DNA from: Notolepis coatsorum
Lineage: Eukaryota > Chordata > Actinopteri > Aulopiformes > Paralepididae
Assembly: GCA_963971535.1 (NCBI GenBank)
Contig: OZ020589.1
Location: 57,552,511 to 57,616,510, forward strand
Direction of reading: 5' to 3'
Length of the DNA stretch: 64,000 nt
Below, in pieces: positions 46,382 to 55,850 of this stretch. The notes below the pieces were generated by a model. It saw nothing but the letters and a program-made list of their open reading frames with translations. It was not told the origin of the DNA and made no database searches. Positions within the stretch are counted from its first letter, which is position 1. Every line of letters starts with the position of its first letter. The position numbers were made by a program, and so were the translations under genes.

Positions 46382-46640
46382 TTTTCTTTGTTCTGGGGCT
46401 AGTGACGGGAGGGCTCGTTTTACAGCACCTCCTCGTCACACGCACAGTCAGAACTTCACCAATTGATACACTTCCAAGGAGTGGTTTATATCCCCCCCCA
46501 AACAAACCTCACGTAAGCGAAGAGACATATGGGGTGAACCGGAGAGTGTCTCCAGCTGTGTGTTGTTTTCCCAAGCGACCCATACACGAGCACATGGCCA
46601 TATGCACGCGCCACCGCTTAGAAAAACCACAACACGAGCT
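46382..46640. other. Unassigned segment after the copia element
   Basis: It continues the sequence interrupted by copia insertion. No gene or named repeat is recognised. Confidence 0.35.
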
Positions 46641-46798
46641 AGCTGCCCTCTGGTCGAAGGTACATATCCATCCAGTTCGGTACTAGCAGACTGACCAACA
46701 GCCTCTATCCACTGGCTGTCAGGCTGCTCAACAATCAACTTGCCGCCCCGCACCCCCCTCGCACCCCCCATCCCCAGTGACATAACTCCCACTTCTAC
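46641..46798 (+). pseudogene. LINE C-terminal relic 5' to the gypsy-like insertion
   Basis: The plus strand encodes a RLTNSLYPLAVRLLNNQLA-like block, typical of the last codons of an L2-like LINE. The 3' untranslated part resumes at 52189 beyond the inserted LTR element. Confidence 0.6.
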
Positions 46799-46803
46799 AT
46801 TAC

Positions 46804-47090
46804 TGTTACGACCCTGGCTCAAAGGCACGCAACCTATGTGCAAACCAACACCAAAACCCGTGCTTAAACTCAAAATGCTACTCTAACAAGGAATTACTGG
46901 TATAAACTAAAGTACAAGGATTGGAAGAACGTGACAACTCTCCCTCTAACCACAGACAGACCTGCATGTGTGTCTGAAGGCCTGGTTTTAACCATGCCAG
47001 CAGGTAACCAATCAGCAGCAATTAGCTAATTAGTAGCCCTCACCTGCATGCCCAGTGACACAGGAATGATCAGGCTCATGGTACATAACA
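46804..47090 (-). repeat. Gypsy-like 3' LTR
   Basis: 287 bp. On the minus strand it starts TGTTATGTACC and ends GGGTCGTAACA. A purine tract (GTGGGGGAGG, plus positions 47091-47100) lies directly upstream on the minus strand. Confidence 0.88.
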
Positions 47091-47100
47091 CCTCCCCCAC

Positions 47101-47609
47101 CAAACTGGTTGCCCATGAGGCAACCACAACACATCAAACCCATAAACAAAAAAAAAAAACTGTGACCCATTAGTCGTCAGGGCCACTACCACAACAGCGA
47201 TAACGGGCCGGCCCCTGTCGAACACGACCACCAACCGTGTTGTATGCTCCCTTTCAACAGGCCCCTCCACCGATACCGACCTGTCAAAAATAGACTGCAA
47301 ACCAAAATCAATCTGAGAACTAATCTCACTGCGCTCAACAGGACAGAACACAGAAAAACAAAAACCATAGATCACTGATACCACCACCTCGCCCATATCC
47401 ATCCCAAATGGCACTGGCAGTTCAGGATACTGCAAACCGTGAATATCCAGAGTAGGATGTACCGCCTCAGGTACAGCCCCACCGTCCCTGGAACATGGCA
47501 GTACGTCAGTCACAAAAACGTCTGGAACACCATCTAAAATGGTGTCACCCAAAATAACATTGTCCTGATAAAAACGGTGTGGTACCCTTGACTGGGATTT
47601 CATAATCAA
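47101..47609 (-). pseudogene. Valine/aspartate-rich frame near the gypsy-like 3' LTR
   Basis: A roughly 170-codon minus-strand frame has composition like the unknown region after the protease (ILGDTILDGVPDVFVTDVLP). It may be its continuation, split by the inserted plus-strand segment. I do not recognise a domain. Confidence 0.4.
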
Positions 47610-47639
47610 AACTGTTAGATCAACCCTGAAAACTGAAAA

Positions 47640-48545
47640 TATCTGTGGTAATAGTTAATTCATGCATTACATGGACTCTCAGAGTGATAGAGCAAGAAAG
47701 ATGCAGCGTCAGTATTGTGTGACATTCCTGAGGAGCCTTCAGGCAAAACCCCCTCTCTGTCCAACATGGGAAGCAAACAGCCCAAAAAGGAGGGCGCCAC
47801 AGCCCCCCTGCTGCTGCAGGCAAAACCCACGAGGAAAGGACATGTTGGGACCGATAAGCCCCAGAAGGGAATGTTAAAAGGTCTGAGGTCGTCGGACCTC
47901 CTCGCTGCTGGGAACTGGAAGAGGATACCAAGTGGGAGGTCGGGGGGGGGGCTGACCGGCCTCCCCCGGAGGGTCATCTGGGGAGGGGCGCCATGTGTGG
48001 AGGCAAGGAAACTATGGGGGGAGTCAGGGTATAAAACAGTGGGTTTTGGTGAGGGAGGGAAGGCCAACTCATGACCCGCCACGACCGTTCCCCAGGGGGT
48101 CTGGGTCTGCGGCTCCATCTCCACAGACCATGGTTCGACTTTGCCGCTATGTAAGTAAACTGTATACTAATCCCTGTTGGTGATAACTTAGAGGAAAGAT
48201 GTCTATCTTTGACTAGGTTTACCATGTGGCGGCAAACAAGTACTATTGATCTATTTCATTGACATAACATGAATACTATTAAATGTGCAAGACTGTCTTG
48301 ATGTAGAGAGCCACCGTGTCTGGGCTATTGTGATTTACGTCATCAATCCTTTTGTACAATCATGTATTATGCTGAAATACATTCCTGTATATAACTAATG
48401 CAATATCCACTCTGGGCCGCGCTGCAAATAAATGAGTTTGGACCATAGCTCATGTTGTCTGGCTGTACACGGTTATTTCTCATCTGACTAAGTCAGATGA
48501 GGACCAGGGTTCTATGTCGCTCTCCTTTTTCTCCATCCGGTTAGC
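47640..48545 (+). mobile_element. Possible retroviral leader/LTR relic inserted in the gypsy-like element
   Basis: This segment interrupts the minus-strand frames. On the plus strand it has a short frame beginning MGSKQPKKEG (from 47766), reminiscent of a myristoylated gag start, a GGGTATAAAACAG box (48027) and an AATAAATGAG signal (48427). A 21-base palindrome (TCATCTGACTAAGTCAGATGA, 48480-48500) lies near its end. Neither boundary nor a target duplication is clear, so the call is weak. Confidence 0.3.
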
Positions 48546-48549
48546 AACC

Positions 48550-49749
48550 TCATTGTACTGCAATTAACCTTAGATATTCATTTATGAATATACGACAATG
48601 GCTGCCACTCAACAGACCAGGTCGCGAAGGCGGCTCCTGCTCCACAGGACACAGGTAACTAGGTTGACCATCACACCTAGTACATGGCAGAGAATCAGTG
48701 TGGACACGTGGATCAATGTCAGAATCATCAACTGACATACTGGGACCATCCCTGCCCACAAGTGAAACATTAGGGACAATAGAGCTACTGTGGGAAGGCT
48801 GGCAGCCCAAGTCAGGCCTAGTAGCCTCTTCAACTAGAACGGTGTCACATGAATCAACAGCACCTCTCATAGCATCCTTCCCACACTCATCCTCCAATTC
48901 GTTCGTGGCCTCAGCCACCGTACAGGCTGGGAAGACCTTGAGACACTGCGCTGTCAGATCATCTCCTGCCACATGCCTCTCCGGCACGCATGTCAACCCT
49001 GGTTTCACCACCGGGCCTAACACAAAGGCACAATCAAGAGAATCATTATGCAGAGGTACATCCACAGTGTGCTTTCCAAAATTCTCAACAGGTACACTAT
49101 TCAATTCAACAAAGAATGTGTCACTAAGTGTAATGTCCCAAGTCGAAGTATCAACAACATCACTTTTGGTCTTTGACATTTCCCGTGTCACAGCACACAC
49201 AGGGAACACTCCTGGATGTTTCTGTGCCAGCTCATTAGGGACCTCAGAAACCACAGGAATGGGAGTTACAACTGGAGTAGCCAACACTTTGTCACCAGCC
49301 AAATCATTCCCTAGAATGAAGGACACCCCCCTTATGGGAATGTGAGAACATACCCCCACAACAACATTGCCTGATACTAAGGGAGAACTGAGCGTGACCT
49401 CATGCAAAGGTGCATCTACAAATCCACCCCCAAAGCCCCGAACAACGACACCGGAATGCAAAGAAGAGTTTTCTGAAAATGGCAAAATCCCCTCCAGAAT
49501 GAGGGACTGAAAAGCACCAGTATCTCTCCAAATTGTTATAGCCTGTTTGGACTCTAGTGCATTAGTCAGGGAAACAAATCCATCCATCATAAACCTTGAG
49601 GAACCCTCGAGCTCTTTGTCCACAAGTTTGATACTTTCCCCATCACCCTCTAACGTTGGCATAGGTGTTCTGCATATGGTTTCTACCAGAGCCACCGTTC
49701 TGAAATTTTTCTGTTCAAGCACCGGGCACCCAGCAACGATATGACCAGG
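48550..49749 (-). CDS. pro: Gypsy-like zinc knuckle remainder, aspartic protease and unknown C-terminal region
   Basis: It is in frame with gag after the TAG. It begins with PGHIVAGCPVLEQ, then has a retropepsin-like site WRDTGAFQS (about 49510-49530), a VVVRGFGG block and the ILGNDLAG block typical of such proteases. About 250 further codons, rich in acidic and valine residues, resemble no pol domain I know. The frame ends at 48550 without reaching RT. Confidence 0.75.
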   Translation of the reverse strand, partial: PGHIVAGCPVLEQKNFRTVALVETICRTPMPTLEGDGESIKLVDKELEGSSRFMMDGFVSLTNALESKQAITIWRDTGAFQSLILEGILPFSENSSLHSGVVVRGFGGGFVDAPLHEVTLSSPLVSGNVVVGVCSHIPIRGVSFILGNDLAGDKVLATPVVTPIPVVSEVPNELAQKHPGVFPVCAVTREMSKTKSDVVDTSTWDITLSDTFFVELNSVPVENFGKHTVDVPLHNDSLDCAFVLGPVVKPGLTCVPERHVAGDDLTAQCLKVFPACTVAEATNELEDECGKDAMRGAVDSCDTVLVEEATRPDLGCQPSHSSSIVPNVSLVGRDGPSMSVDDSDIDPRVHTDSLPCTRCDGQPSYLCPVEQEPPSRPGLLSGSHCRIFINEYLRLIAVQ

Positions 49750-50883
49750 CTATTTACAGTAGAAACAGATAATCCCTTCTGGGAATGCACCAGCAGAACC
49801 ACCCCACTTAGGAGGTGAAGTTAACTGACCAGCAGACACAGGTTTTGGGAAACGGCCCCCCTGAACAGGACGCCTATCCCTGGACTCAACACGGTAGTCC
49901 TCCAAAAAAACGGACTTGTGTGTCAACACAAACTCATCAGCGAAGACAGCGGCGTCGCCTATCTTCGATCCCCTACGCTCGTTTAGATGAGTGAAAACGG
50001 TATCAGGAACACATCTTTTAAATTCCTCTAGGAGAATCAACTGTCTAAGCTGCTCTCTTGACTCTGCTTTCTGAGAGGTGCACCACCTGTCAAACAGGTT
50101 CTCCTTCTCTCTTCCAAATTCAACATAAGACTGTCCCTCCGACCTGCGATAACCTCTAAAACGCTGACGATAGGCCTCTGGGACTAACTCATAAGCCCTC
50201 AATATGGAAGCTTTAACAAGCTCATAGTCAGCACTTTGTTCAAGGGACAGAGCAGTATAGGCTTCTTGCGACCTACAAACAAGAACACATTGCAGCAGCA
50301 GTGTCCAGGCTGTATCAGGCCACTTCAACGTGGTTGCCACCCGTTCAAAAAGGGGAAAATATCTGTCCACCTCGTTCTCAAAAAAAGGAGGCACCATCCT
50401 AATATTCCTGCTGACATCAAAACCAGAACGCGACTCTGAAGGCAGAGCACCCGCCTGCAAGGCAGCATGCTTATATTCAAGCTCCTTCTGCGCACGCTCG
50501 TGCTCCAGCAACATTTGTTTCTCCTTAAACTCACGCTCCTCTCTCCTCTCTCTCTCCTTAAGCTCACGCTCCTCTCTCCTCTCCTCACGCTCTTGCTGTA
50601 GCTGCCTTTCCTTAAACTCCAACTCTCTAATCCTCCACTCACCCTCTGCACCAGATAGTAGCGGAGACGCGTCAGACAAAGGAGGCTCCTCCACCCTTGC
50701 CGCAAGCACCTGCTCCCTAACGAGAAAAGCCCTCAAAGCACCCAAGGCAGTCGGTTTCAAATGCTTCTCATTGGCAGTAAGCTCCACCCTATAGTGCACA
50801 GCAATCTCCAGAAGCTGCTCCTTGGAAAACCTTTCCAACAACTCATCAGAAGGGTGATCAACAAAATCCTTCACGGAAACCAT
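49750..50883 (-). CDS. gag: Gypsy-like gag with coiled coil and SCAN-like domain
   Basis: 377 codons. Residues about 1-65 are an SAP-like helical N-terminus (PSDELLERFSKEQLLEIAV). Residues about 85-145 are an extreme E/R/K-rich coiled coil. Residues about 175-320 are a capsid/SCAN-like domain (YRQRFRGYRRSEGQSYVEF, LILLEEFKRCVP, ADEFVLTH). The C-terminal zinc knuckle starts as CFYCK, but the next codon is TAG. The remaining PGHIVAGC of the CX2CX4HX4C knuckle follows in the same frame. Either the stop is a lethal mutation or it is read through. Confidence 0.85.
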   Translation of the reverse strand: MVSVKDFVDHPSDELLERFSKEQLLEIAVHYRVELTANEKHLKPTALGALRAFLVREQVLAARVEEPPLSDASPLLSGAEGEWRIRELEFKERQLQQEREERREERELKERERREEREFKEKQMLLEHERAQKELEYKHAALQAGALPSESRSGFDVSRNIRMVPPFFENEVDRYFPLFERVATTLKWPDTAWTLLLQCVLVCRSQEAYTALSLEQSADYELVKASILRAYELVPEAYRQRFRGYRRSEGQSYVEFGREKENLFDRWCTSQKAESREQLRQLILLEEFKRCVPDTVFTHLNERRGSKIGDAAVFADEFVLTHKSVFLEDYRVESRDRRPVQGGRFPKPVSAGQLTSPPKWGGSAGAFPEGIICFYCK

Positions 50884-50937
50884 CCCTACTGCACCAGCGC
50901 CACAACCTGTTCACTATAGAGCCACCAAAAAGCTGCC

Positions 50938-51122
50938 AAAAGCACCCTAGCACACACACAATCTACCTAAAGAACCACCAAAGAGCCACTAAAGAAACAC
51001 TAAAGAACCACTGAAGAACCACTGAAGAACCACGAAGAACCACTGAAGAACCACTAAAGAGCCACTAAAGAACCACTGAAGACACACTACAGAACCACTG
51101 AAGAACCACTGAAGAACCATAA
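50938..51122. repeat. 12-bp minisatellite in the gypsy-like leader
   Basis: An array of imperfect AAGAACCACTGA units, with AAAGAGCCACTA variants, lies between the primer site and the gag start, so it is within the transcribed leader. Confidence 0.8.
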
Positions 51123-51879
51123 AGAATGCTAATGCCAATACTAATAACCATACAGGGACGCGGTGGAAATGTGTGCTCTACTGAGCGCACCTTTCTAATT
51201 TGCAAACATTTATTAAAAACACAACCACCCTGAAATAAATAGATGTGCCATACACGCAGGAGGTCAGGTGCTAACAGGTAGGCTATCCAAACACTCAAAA
51301 CAAACAAAATAAATACAACAAACAAATTCAAACAGGTGCCCCTTCTAACCTGATATGACTACTTACGCTTCTACATCTAAACTGCAGTCACAACGGCCCA
51401 CCACATGTCTACCCTAAAAAAACACTAAATCAGGCCCTACCACACTACCTGTGTTTTCTGGCCCCCTATCCTACCTACCCTTAAACTAATGCCCTGTAGA
51501 CCTAACCCTCTTCAACCACACCTGCTACCAGCCAGAGATCATATTTGACCATCCACCCGTCAAGTACATGGTATGGTACAAGACAAGTAGATGGTACTAA
51601 TCACTTCTCTGACTGCCCCAGGAGTATGTGGTGCCCAGGAAGCTAACCAACAACCAGAAAATAATGTCCCTATCTACACGTGGTGTGCACTAAACTATAT
51701 ATTTTAACAGCATTAAGTAGTCACATCAAATTACAAACAAATAAGGGCATACTCACCTGTTTGATGAACGGCTCCAGCCCCCACGTTACACAATATGTAA
51801 CGAACACCACCCACACCATAGCACCATGACACACCATGCAAAAAAAAAAAAAAAAAAACCAAACAATCTAGGGGTAAAT

Positions 51880-51897
51880 ATCCCGGACGAGCGCCCA
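51880..51897 (-). promoter_or_regulatory. Gypsy-like primer binding site, tRNA-Pro type
   Basis: On the minus strand TGGGCGCTCGTCCGGGAT lies two bases inside the 5' LTR. It differs by one base from the tRNA-Pro primer site known in murine leukaemia virus-type elements. That identity is from established knowledge; the match itself is seen here. Confidence 0.8.
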
Positions 51898-51899
51898 AC

Positions 51900-52183
51900 T
51901 GGTACGACCCTGGCTCAAAGGCACGCAACCTATGTGCAAACCAACACCAAAACCCATGCTTAAACTCAAATTGCTACTCTAACAAGGAATTACTGGTATA
52001 AACTAAAGTACAAGGATTGGAAGAACGTGACAACTCTCCCTCTAACCACAGACAGACCTGCATGTGTGTCTGAAGGCCTGGTTTTAACCATGCCAGCAGG
52101 TAACCAATCAACAGCAATTAGCTAATTAGTAGCCCTCACCTGCATGCCCAGTGACACAGGAATGATCAGGCTCATGGTACATA
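51900..52183 (-). repeat. Gypsy-like 5' LTR
   Basis: It matches 46804-47090 except for about four bases and three bases missing at its outer end, next to the target copy ATTAC. Confidence 0.88.
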
Positions 52184-52188
52184 ATTAC

Positions 52189-52482
52189 AACAATAACTGT
52201 GAACCGGACTTGCATTTCTGCACTATACACTATTCCATCCATTGCAAGCCAACGCCCCCCCCCCCCCCCCCCCCCCCCCCTCCATCCATTAACTCAACTG
52301 GACTGTCACTATACTATTTATTTGCACTAGCACTATTGCACTTGGGACATTGATATTATATTATTGATATTTATTGATATTATTATTTTGTATATGCTAT
52401 ATTCAGTATGTTTGTATGCCAGTGGTGATGCTCTAAACACAATTTCGTTGTACCAACAATGACAATAAAGATTATATTCTAG
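52189..52482 (+). other. LINE 3' untranslated end, interrupted by the gypsy-like insertion
   Basis: It contains a run of about 24 C (52257-52280) and ends in TTCGTTGTACCAACAATGACAATAAAGATT, a typical 3' end of an L2-like LINE. It is continuous with 46641-46798 once the LTR element is discounted. Confidence 0.65.
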
Positions 52483-52983
52483 CTACCAACCGCGAGCCCT
52501 AGGCCAGCGGCTCCTATTCACAAGCAAGAATGCCCTGTTGCACTCATACTCCATGTTCAAGGTATACACAAACACCTTCAGTAAAAGATTTACACGCTGC
52601 TTCAATTAAAAAAAAAAAAAAAAGCTCCTTTATTGAAGGAAACGTAAACAGAGGGAGAGAGAGGTGAAGGCCTAGCCCCCCTTACCTGCTGCCAGTGTGT
52701 GACATGTCCTCCTCGAGGTGCGTTTCAACTGCCGTCCCTCTCTCCGTGTTTTTACGCCTCCCGTCTCAGGCCTCTCGCCATTTGGGGTCAGGCTCTAATT
52801 GAACCCTGACTTCGCCAGTGAGGCATCAAAGATGAAACCCGCTCCCTCCATGCAACATTCTGGGATGTGGGGCGCAGGGCCCACTCCGGCACCAGCATTT
52901 CCACAGAAACTGGAGGGACCCAGCGGCCCGCATACTCTTCCTCCTACTACCGACCACCCGCCCTGCTCGCTTCACCACCGTTC
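52483..52983. other. Unassigned segment
   Basis: It contains an A run (52609-52623) and GC-rich sequence with GTCAGGCTCTAATTGAACCCTGAC, which loosely resembles the GGGTCAGGGTCGTTGAACCC of the LINE leader at 12667. No gene is recognised. Confidence 0.35.
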
Positions 52984-52987
52984 TTAA

Positions 52988-53931
52988 CTCATTCACTGCC
53001 AACGACGATTATACTCGTTATTGGTCGCCAATCGTTGAACGCCAACAACTAGTATACTCGTTATTTGATTGTTATTTCTTTTATTTGATATTTCTATTCA
53101 TTACAGGCCCACTGACTCGGGGTTAACATTGGGAATCGCATTGAGAATGCCTAGGTGCAATACCGGCGGCATCACGCTGGACAGCGGTATCGAGCACCCT
53201 TTCTAACATTGTATCCTGGGCTGTGGGATGGCCAAAGGTTTCGGGTTACATTTTTCCTTGTCGGGCAAGACGAGCGGTTCTGCCGGTTACATTGAAGCCC
53301 GTCAAATATGCCTGATCCATATGTTATGGTGGATTATGCCGTCGAGCAAATGGACATTGGATGTACCAGATGGCGATCAAGAAATTGGAATATTCTTTTT
53401 GCAATACTCCCGGTCGCAGGTAAGGACGATTTGACGTACATTTTAGCTTGATCCTGCAAGGCTTTTTTACCGATCGGGCTGATAAGCGTTTTTTGTGTTG
53501 AATACGAATGCCGTTACCGACAATCAAATAATCAGAAACGACCCCCCCCCCCCTTTCATGCATTCATGATGGAACATAATACCTATGATGTAGATTTGAT
53601 TCCGGAACAATAGCGGGTTCAGGCAAGAAACGGCAACGTCTACAATGGAATGGACAAATACTGCCATAACTAAGCATTTCATGAATTACCCTAGACCGCT
53701 CTAAAACCATACTTATATTCACCACAGTATAACACAGGAACGTATGGATGGAAAAATTATCTCTTTTTTGCATCTTGACCGGAAGAAACTCAATGTCAAA
53801 TGACTATAGTATTGTATCCATGGCTATAAAATAGAATATAGATTTAGCTCTACAAACAAGGTGACTAAATCCCATTGTTTACAGTGTGGCAATACTACCA
53901 CAGGATAAGGTTAATCCCGGCGGTCAATAAG
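52988..53931. mobile_element. piggyBac-like MITE 1
   Basis: It is flanked by TTAA on both sides (52984-52987 and 53932-53935). The ends CTCATTCACTGCC and GGCGGTCAATAAG are imperfect inverted repeats. TTAA duplication is the hallmark of piggyBac. Short frames inside do not show the transposase DDD core. Confidence 0.65.
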
Positions 53932-53935
53932 TTAA

Positions 53936-54327
53936 CACTTTGGACGCCATACCCGATGATAGTCGGGTTAACTCGCCGAACGTTCAGCACCAGACACGAG
54001 TATAGTCAGGTTTTCATCGTTATTTATTTTATTCAATATTTCCATTCATTACAGGCACACGGACAGCCAGGTTAACATGGGGAATCATTTTGAGAATGCC
54101 AATACAATATTCACCACGGGATAACATGCAAACGTATGAAAAAAATTACTCTTTTTTACATGTTGGACGAGAGATAGTGACTGTCAAATGAGCCATAGTA
54201 TTGTCTCCATAGCTATAATATAGAATATAGATATAGCTCTGCAAACATCATGACGCATTGTGAAAATAGGCAATGGAAATCTGGCCCATTGACTACAGAA
54301 TGAGGATAATAGCTGGTGCTCAAAGTG
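53936..54327. mobile_element. piggyBac-like MITE 2, internally deleted relative
   Basis: It shares the TTAA at 53932-53935 with MITE 1. The ends CACTTTGGACGCC and GGTGCTCAAAGTG are imperfect inverted repeats, and TTAT (one base off) follows. Its inner sequence matches the two ends of MITE 1 (ATTTCCATTCATTACAGGC; CATAGTATTGTCTCCATAGC), so it is a shorter member of the same family. Confidence 0.6.
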
Positions 54328-54385
54328 TTATAGATGTGCAAAAAACAAACTGCTTGGCTTTGGGTTCATGTGGGGAGAAGGTGAA

Positions 54386-55110
54386 TGAATGAATGAAAAC
54401 TTTATTTAACAGATTGCAGAATGGGTACAATACGGTACGGCTCAATACAAACAATTGTTAAGGGGATGCAGACCAGAGAAAGACGTTTGTCTTGTTTACA
54501 TCAGGGTCCCCCATTTTCAATTCATAGTGACATTTATGACATACAGTACACAACATACATGACATTTATGGCGTATGTGTCATTTGCATAAATTAGGAAC
54601 AGTATCGGTCCTAGTATGCTTCCTTGTGGAACACCACAGCTCACTGAGAGTACCGTAGAGTACCGTTTACCTCCACCATCTGTTCTCTCCCCTCAAGGTA
54701 GGATTGCATCCAGCTCACTGACCAATTGCTTTTAACTTGTCAATCAGAATGGAGTGATTGACAGTGTCGAAGGCCTTTTGTAGGTCCAGCATGACCATGC
54801 CGCAGTATTTGCCCGCGTCCACATCTTGTTTGATGTGGTTGTTCAAATAGAGAAGGCATGTGTCAGTGGAGTGGGATGTTCTGAAGCCAGATTGGAATTC
54901 ATAGATTCGATTTTTTCCCGTCAGGTACTTTTAGACCTGTTCGCAGACTATTTTCTCCATGACTTTCGAGATGGAGGTAAGAATAGAAACAGGGCGGTAG
55001 TTGCCTGGGTCTAATTTGCTGCCCTTTTTGTGCAGATGGGGTCACTCTCGCAATTTTGAAGTCCTTGGGGACGTGTCCCTGTTTTATGGAGAGGTTTATT
55101 ATGGTTTCAG
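54386..55110 (-). pseudogene. L2-like LINE, internally deleted RT plus 3' tail
   Basis: On the minus strand, RT pieces read DPGNYRPVSIL with SKVMEKIV, FQSGFRTSHSTDTCLL, MLDLQKAFDTVNHSIL and GVPQGSILGPIL. They are followed, after an internal deletion, by the L2 3' end with GTTAAGGGGATGCAGACCAG in plus orientation and a GAATGAATGAATGAA tail (54386). This tail family is the same as at 4684, 58485 and 62480. Confidence 0.8.
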
Positions 55111-55670
55111 TGTTATAGGTTTCAGTGTTTAATTCAGTGCTTGTGGAGACTGAAGCGAAAACCCCATTACTTTATGTAACTGTTGTGGCTAACAAGGCAG
55201 AGTTGTGGTTATCCAGGTTGTATTGTGCTGAGAAACAATTGCCCTTCCACAAATGTACTGGTAGGACATAGGTTTAGGGGTCGAATGTGAACAAATTTGA
55301 GGACCAAACTGTTGACATTGGAGTAGCTTAACGGTAGAATAATAAACCTTTGGTTATTGTTATATGAATGAATTGGAATCTTCTTTGAACACATTTAAAT
55401 GCTGTCAAAGAAGATGTGCCCTTCTTCTGAGAGAAATATGCATAATCTTACTGTTGAGTAATTGTGTAACGACAGGTTGCCATTGCTAGATTAGTAAATA
55501 GTAAATATTATTACTAGACGTAAATGGTTAAATAGACACATGTGGTATTGTAACAAACGTATTTTTTGATTGTGCACGGCAGTTGTTTTGGGTGTGATGT
55601 TTCACAGCAGGGATGCTAGGTTGTTCCACCTCGTCATTTGCTTGTGAACAAGCCAATAATGCACATTTAT
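55111..55670. other. Unassigned AT-rich segment
   Basis: I see no gene, repeat array or element terminus here. Confidence 0.45.
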
Positions 55671-55850
55671 TTAGAGTATAATGTAAGATCCATGATAAGC
55701 AGTGAATTGAAGAGTATAATGTAAGATGCATGCTAAGCAGTGAATTCAAGAGTATAATGTAAGATTCATGATAAGCAGTGAATTGAGGATTCATGATATG
55801 CAGTGAATTGAAGAGTATGATGTAAGATTCATGATACGCAGTGAATTGAA
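55671..55850. repeat. Minisatellite, about 38-bp unit
   Basis: About four and a half imperfect copies of AGAGTATAATGTAAGATTCATGATAAGCAGTGAATTGA, the fourth with an internal shortening. Confidence 0.85.

Larger units (their letters stand above)
46804..52183 (-). mobile_element. Gypsy-like (SCAN-gag) LTR element lacking pol
   Basis: It lies on the minus strand between LTRs at 51900-52183 (5' LTR) and 46804-47090 (3' LTR), which differ at about four positions, and is flanked by ATTAC (46799-46803 and 52184-52188). It encodes gag and an aspartic protease. No RT, RNase H or integrase block is found between the protease and the 3' LTR. It is inserted in a LINE 3' end. It appears to be a non-autonomous relative of Gmr1-like gypsy elements, from whose gag the SCAN domain derives. 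Confidence 0.85.

Noticed and set aside
48698-49345. 215-codon plus-strand frame
   Set aside because: It is an antisense shadow of the gypsy-like post-protease frame with no recognisable domain.
50330-50794. Serine/leucine-rich plus-strand frame
   Set aside because: It is the complement of the gag coiled-coil codons; its serine/leucine richness follows from that.
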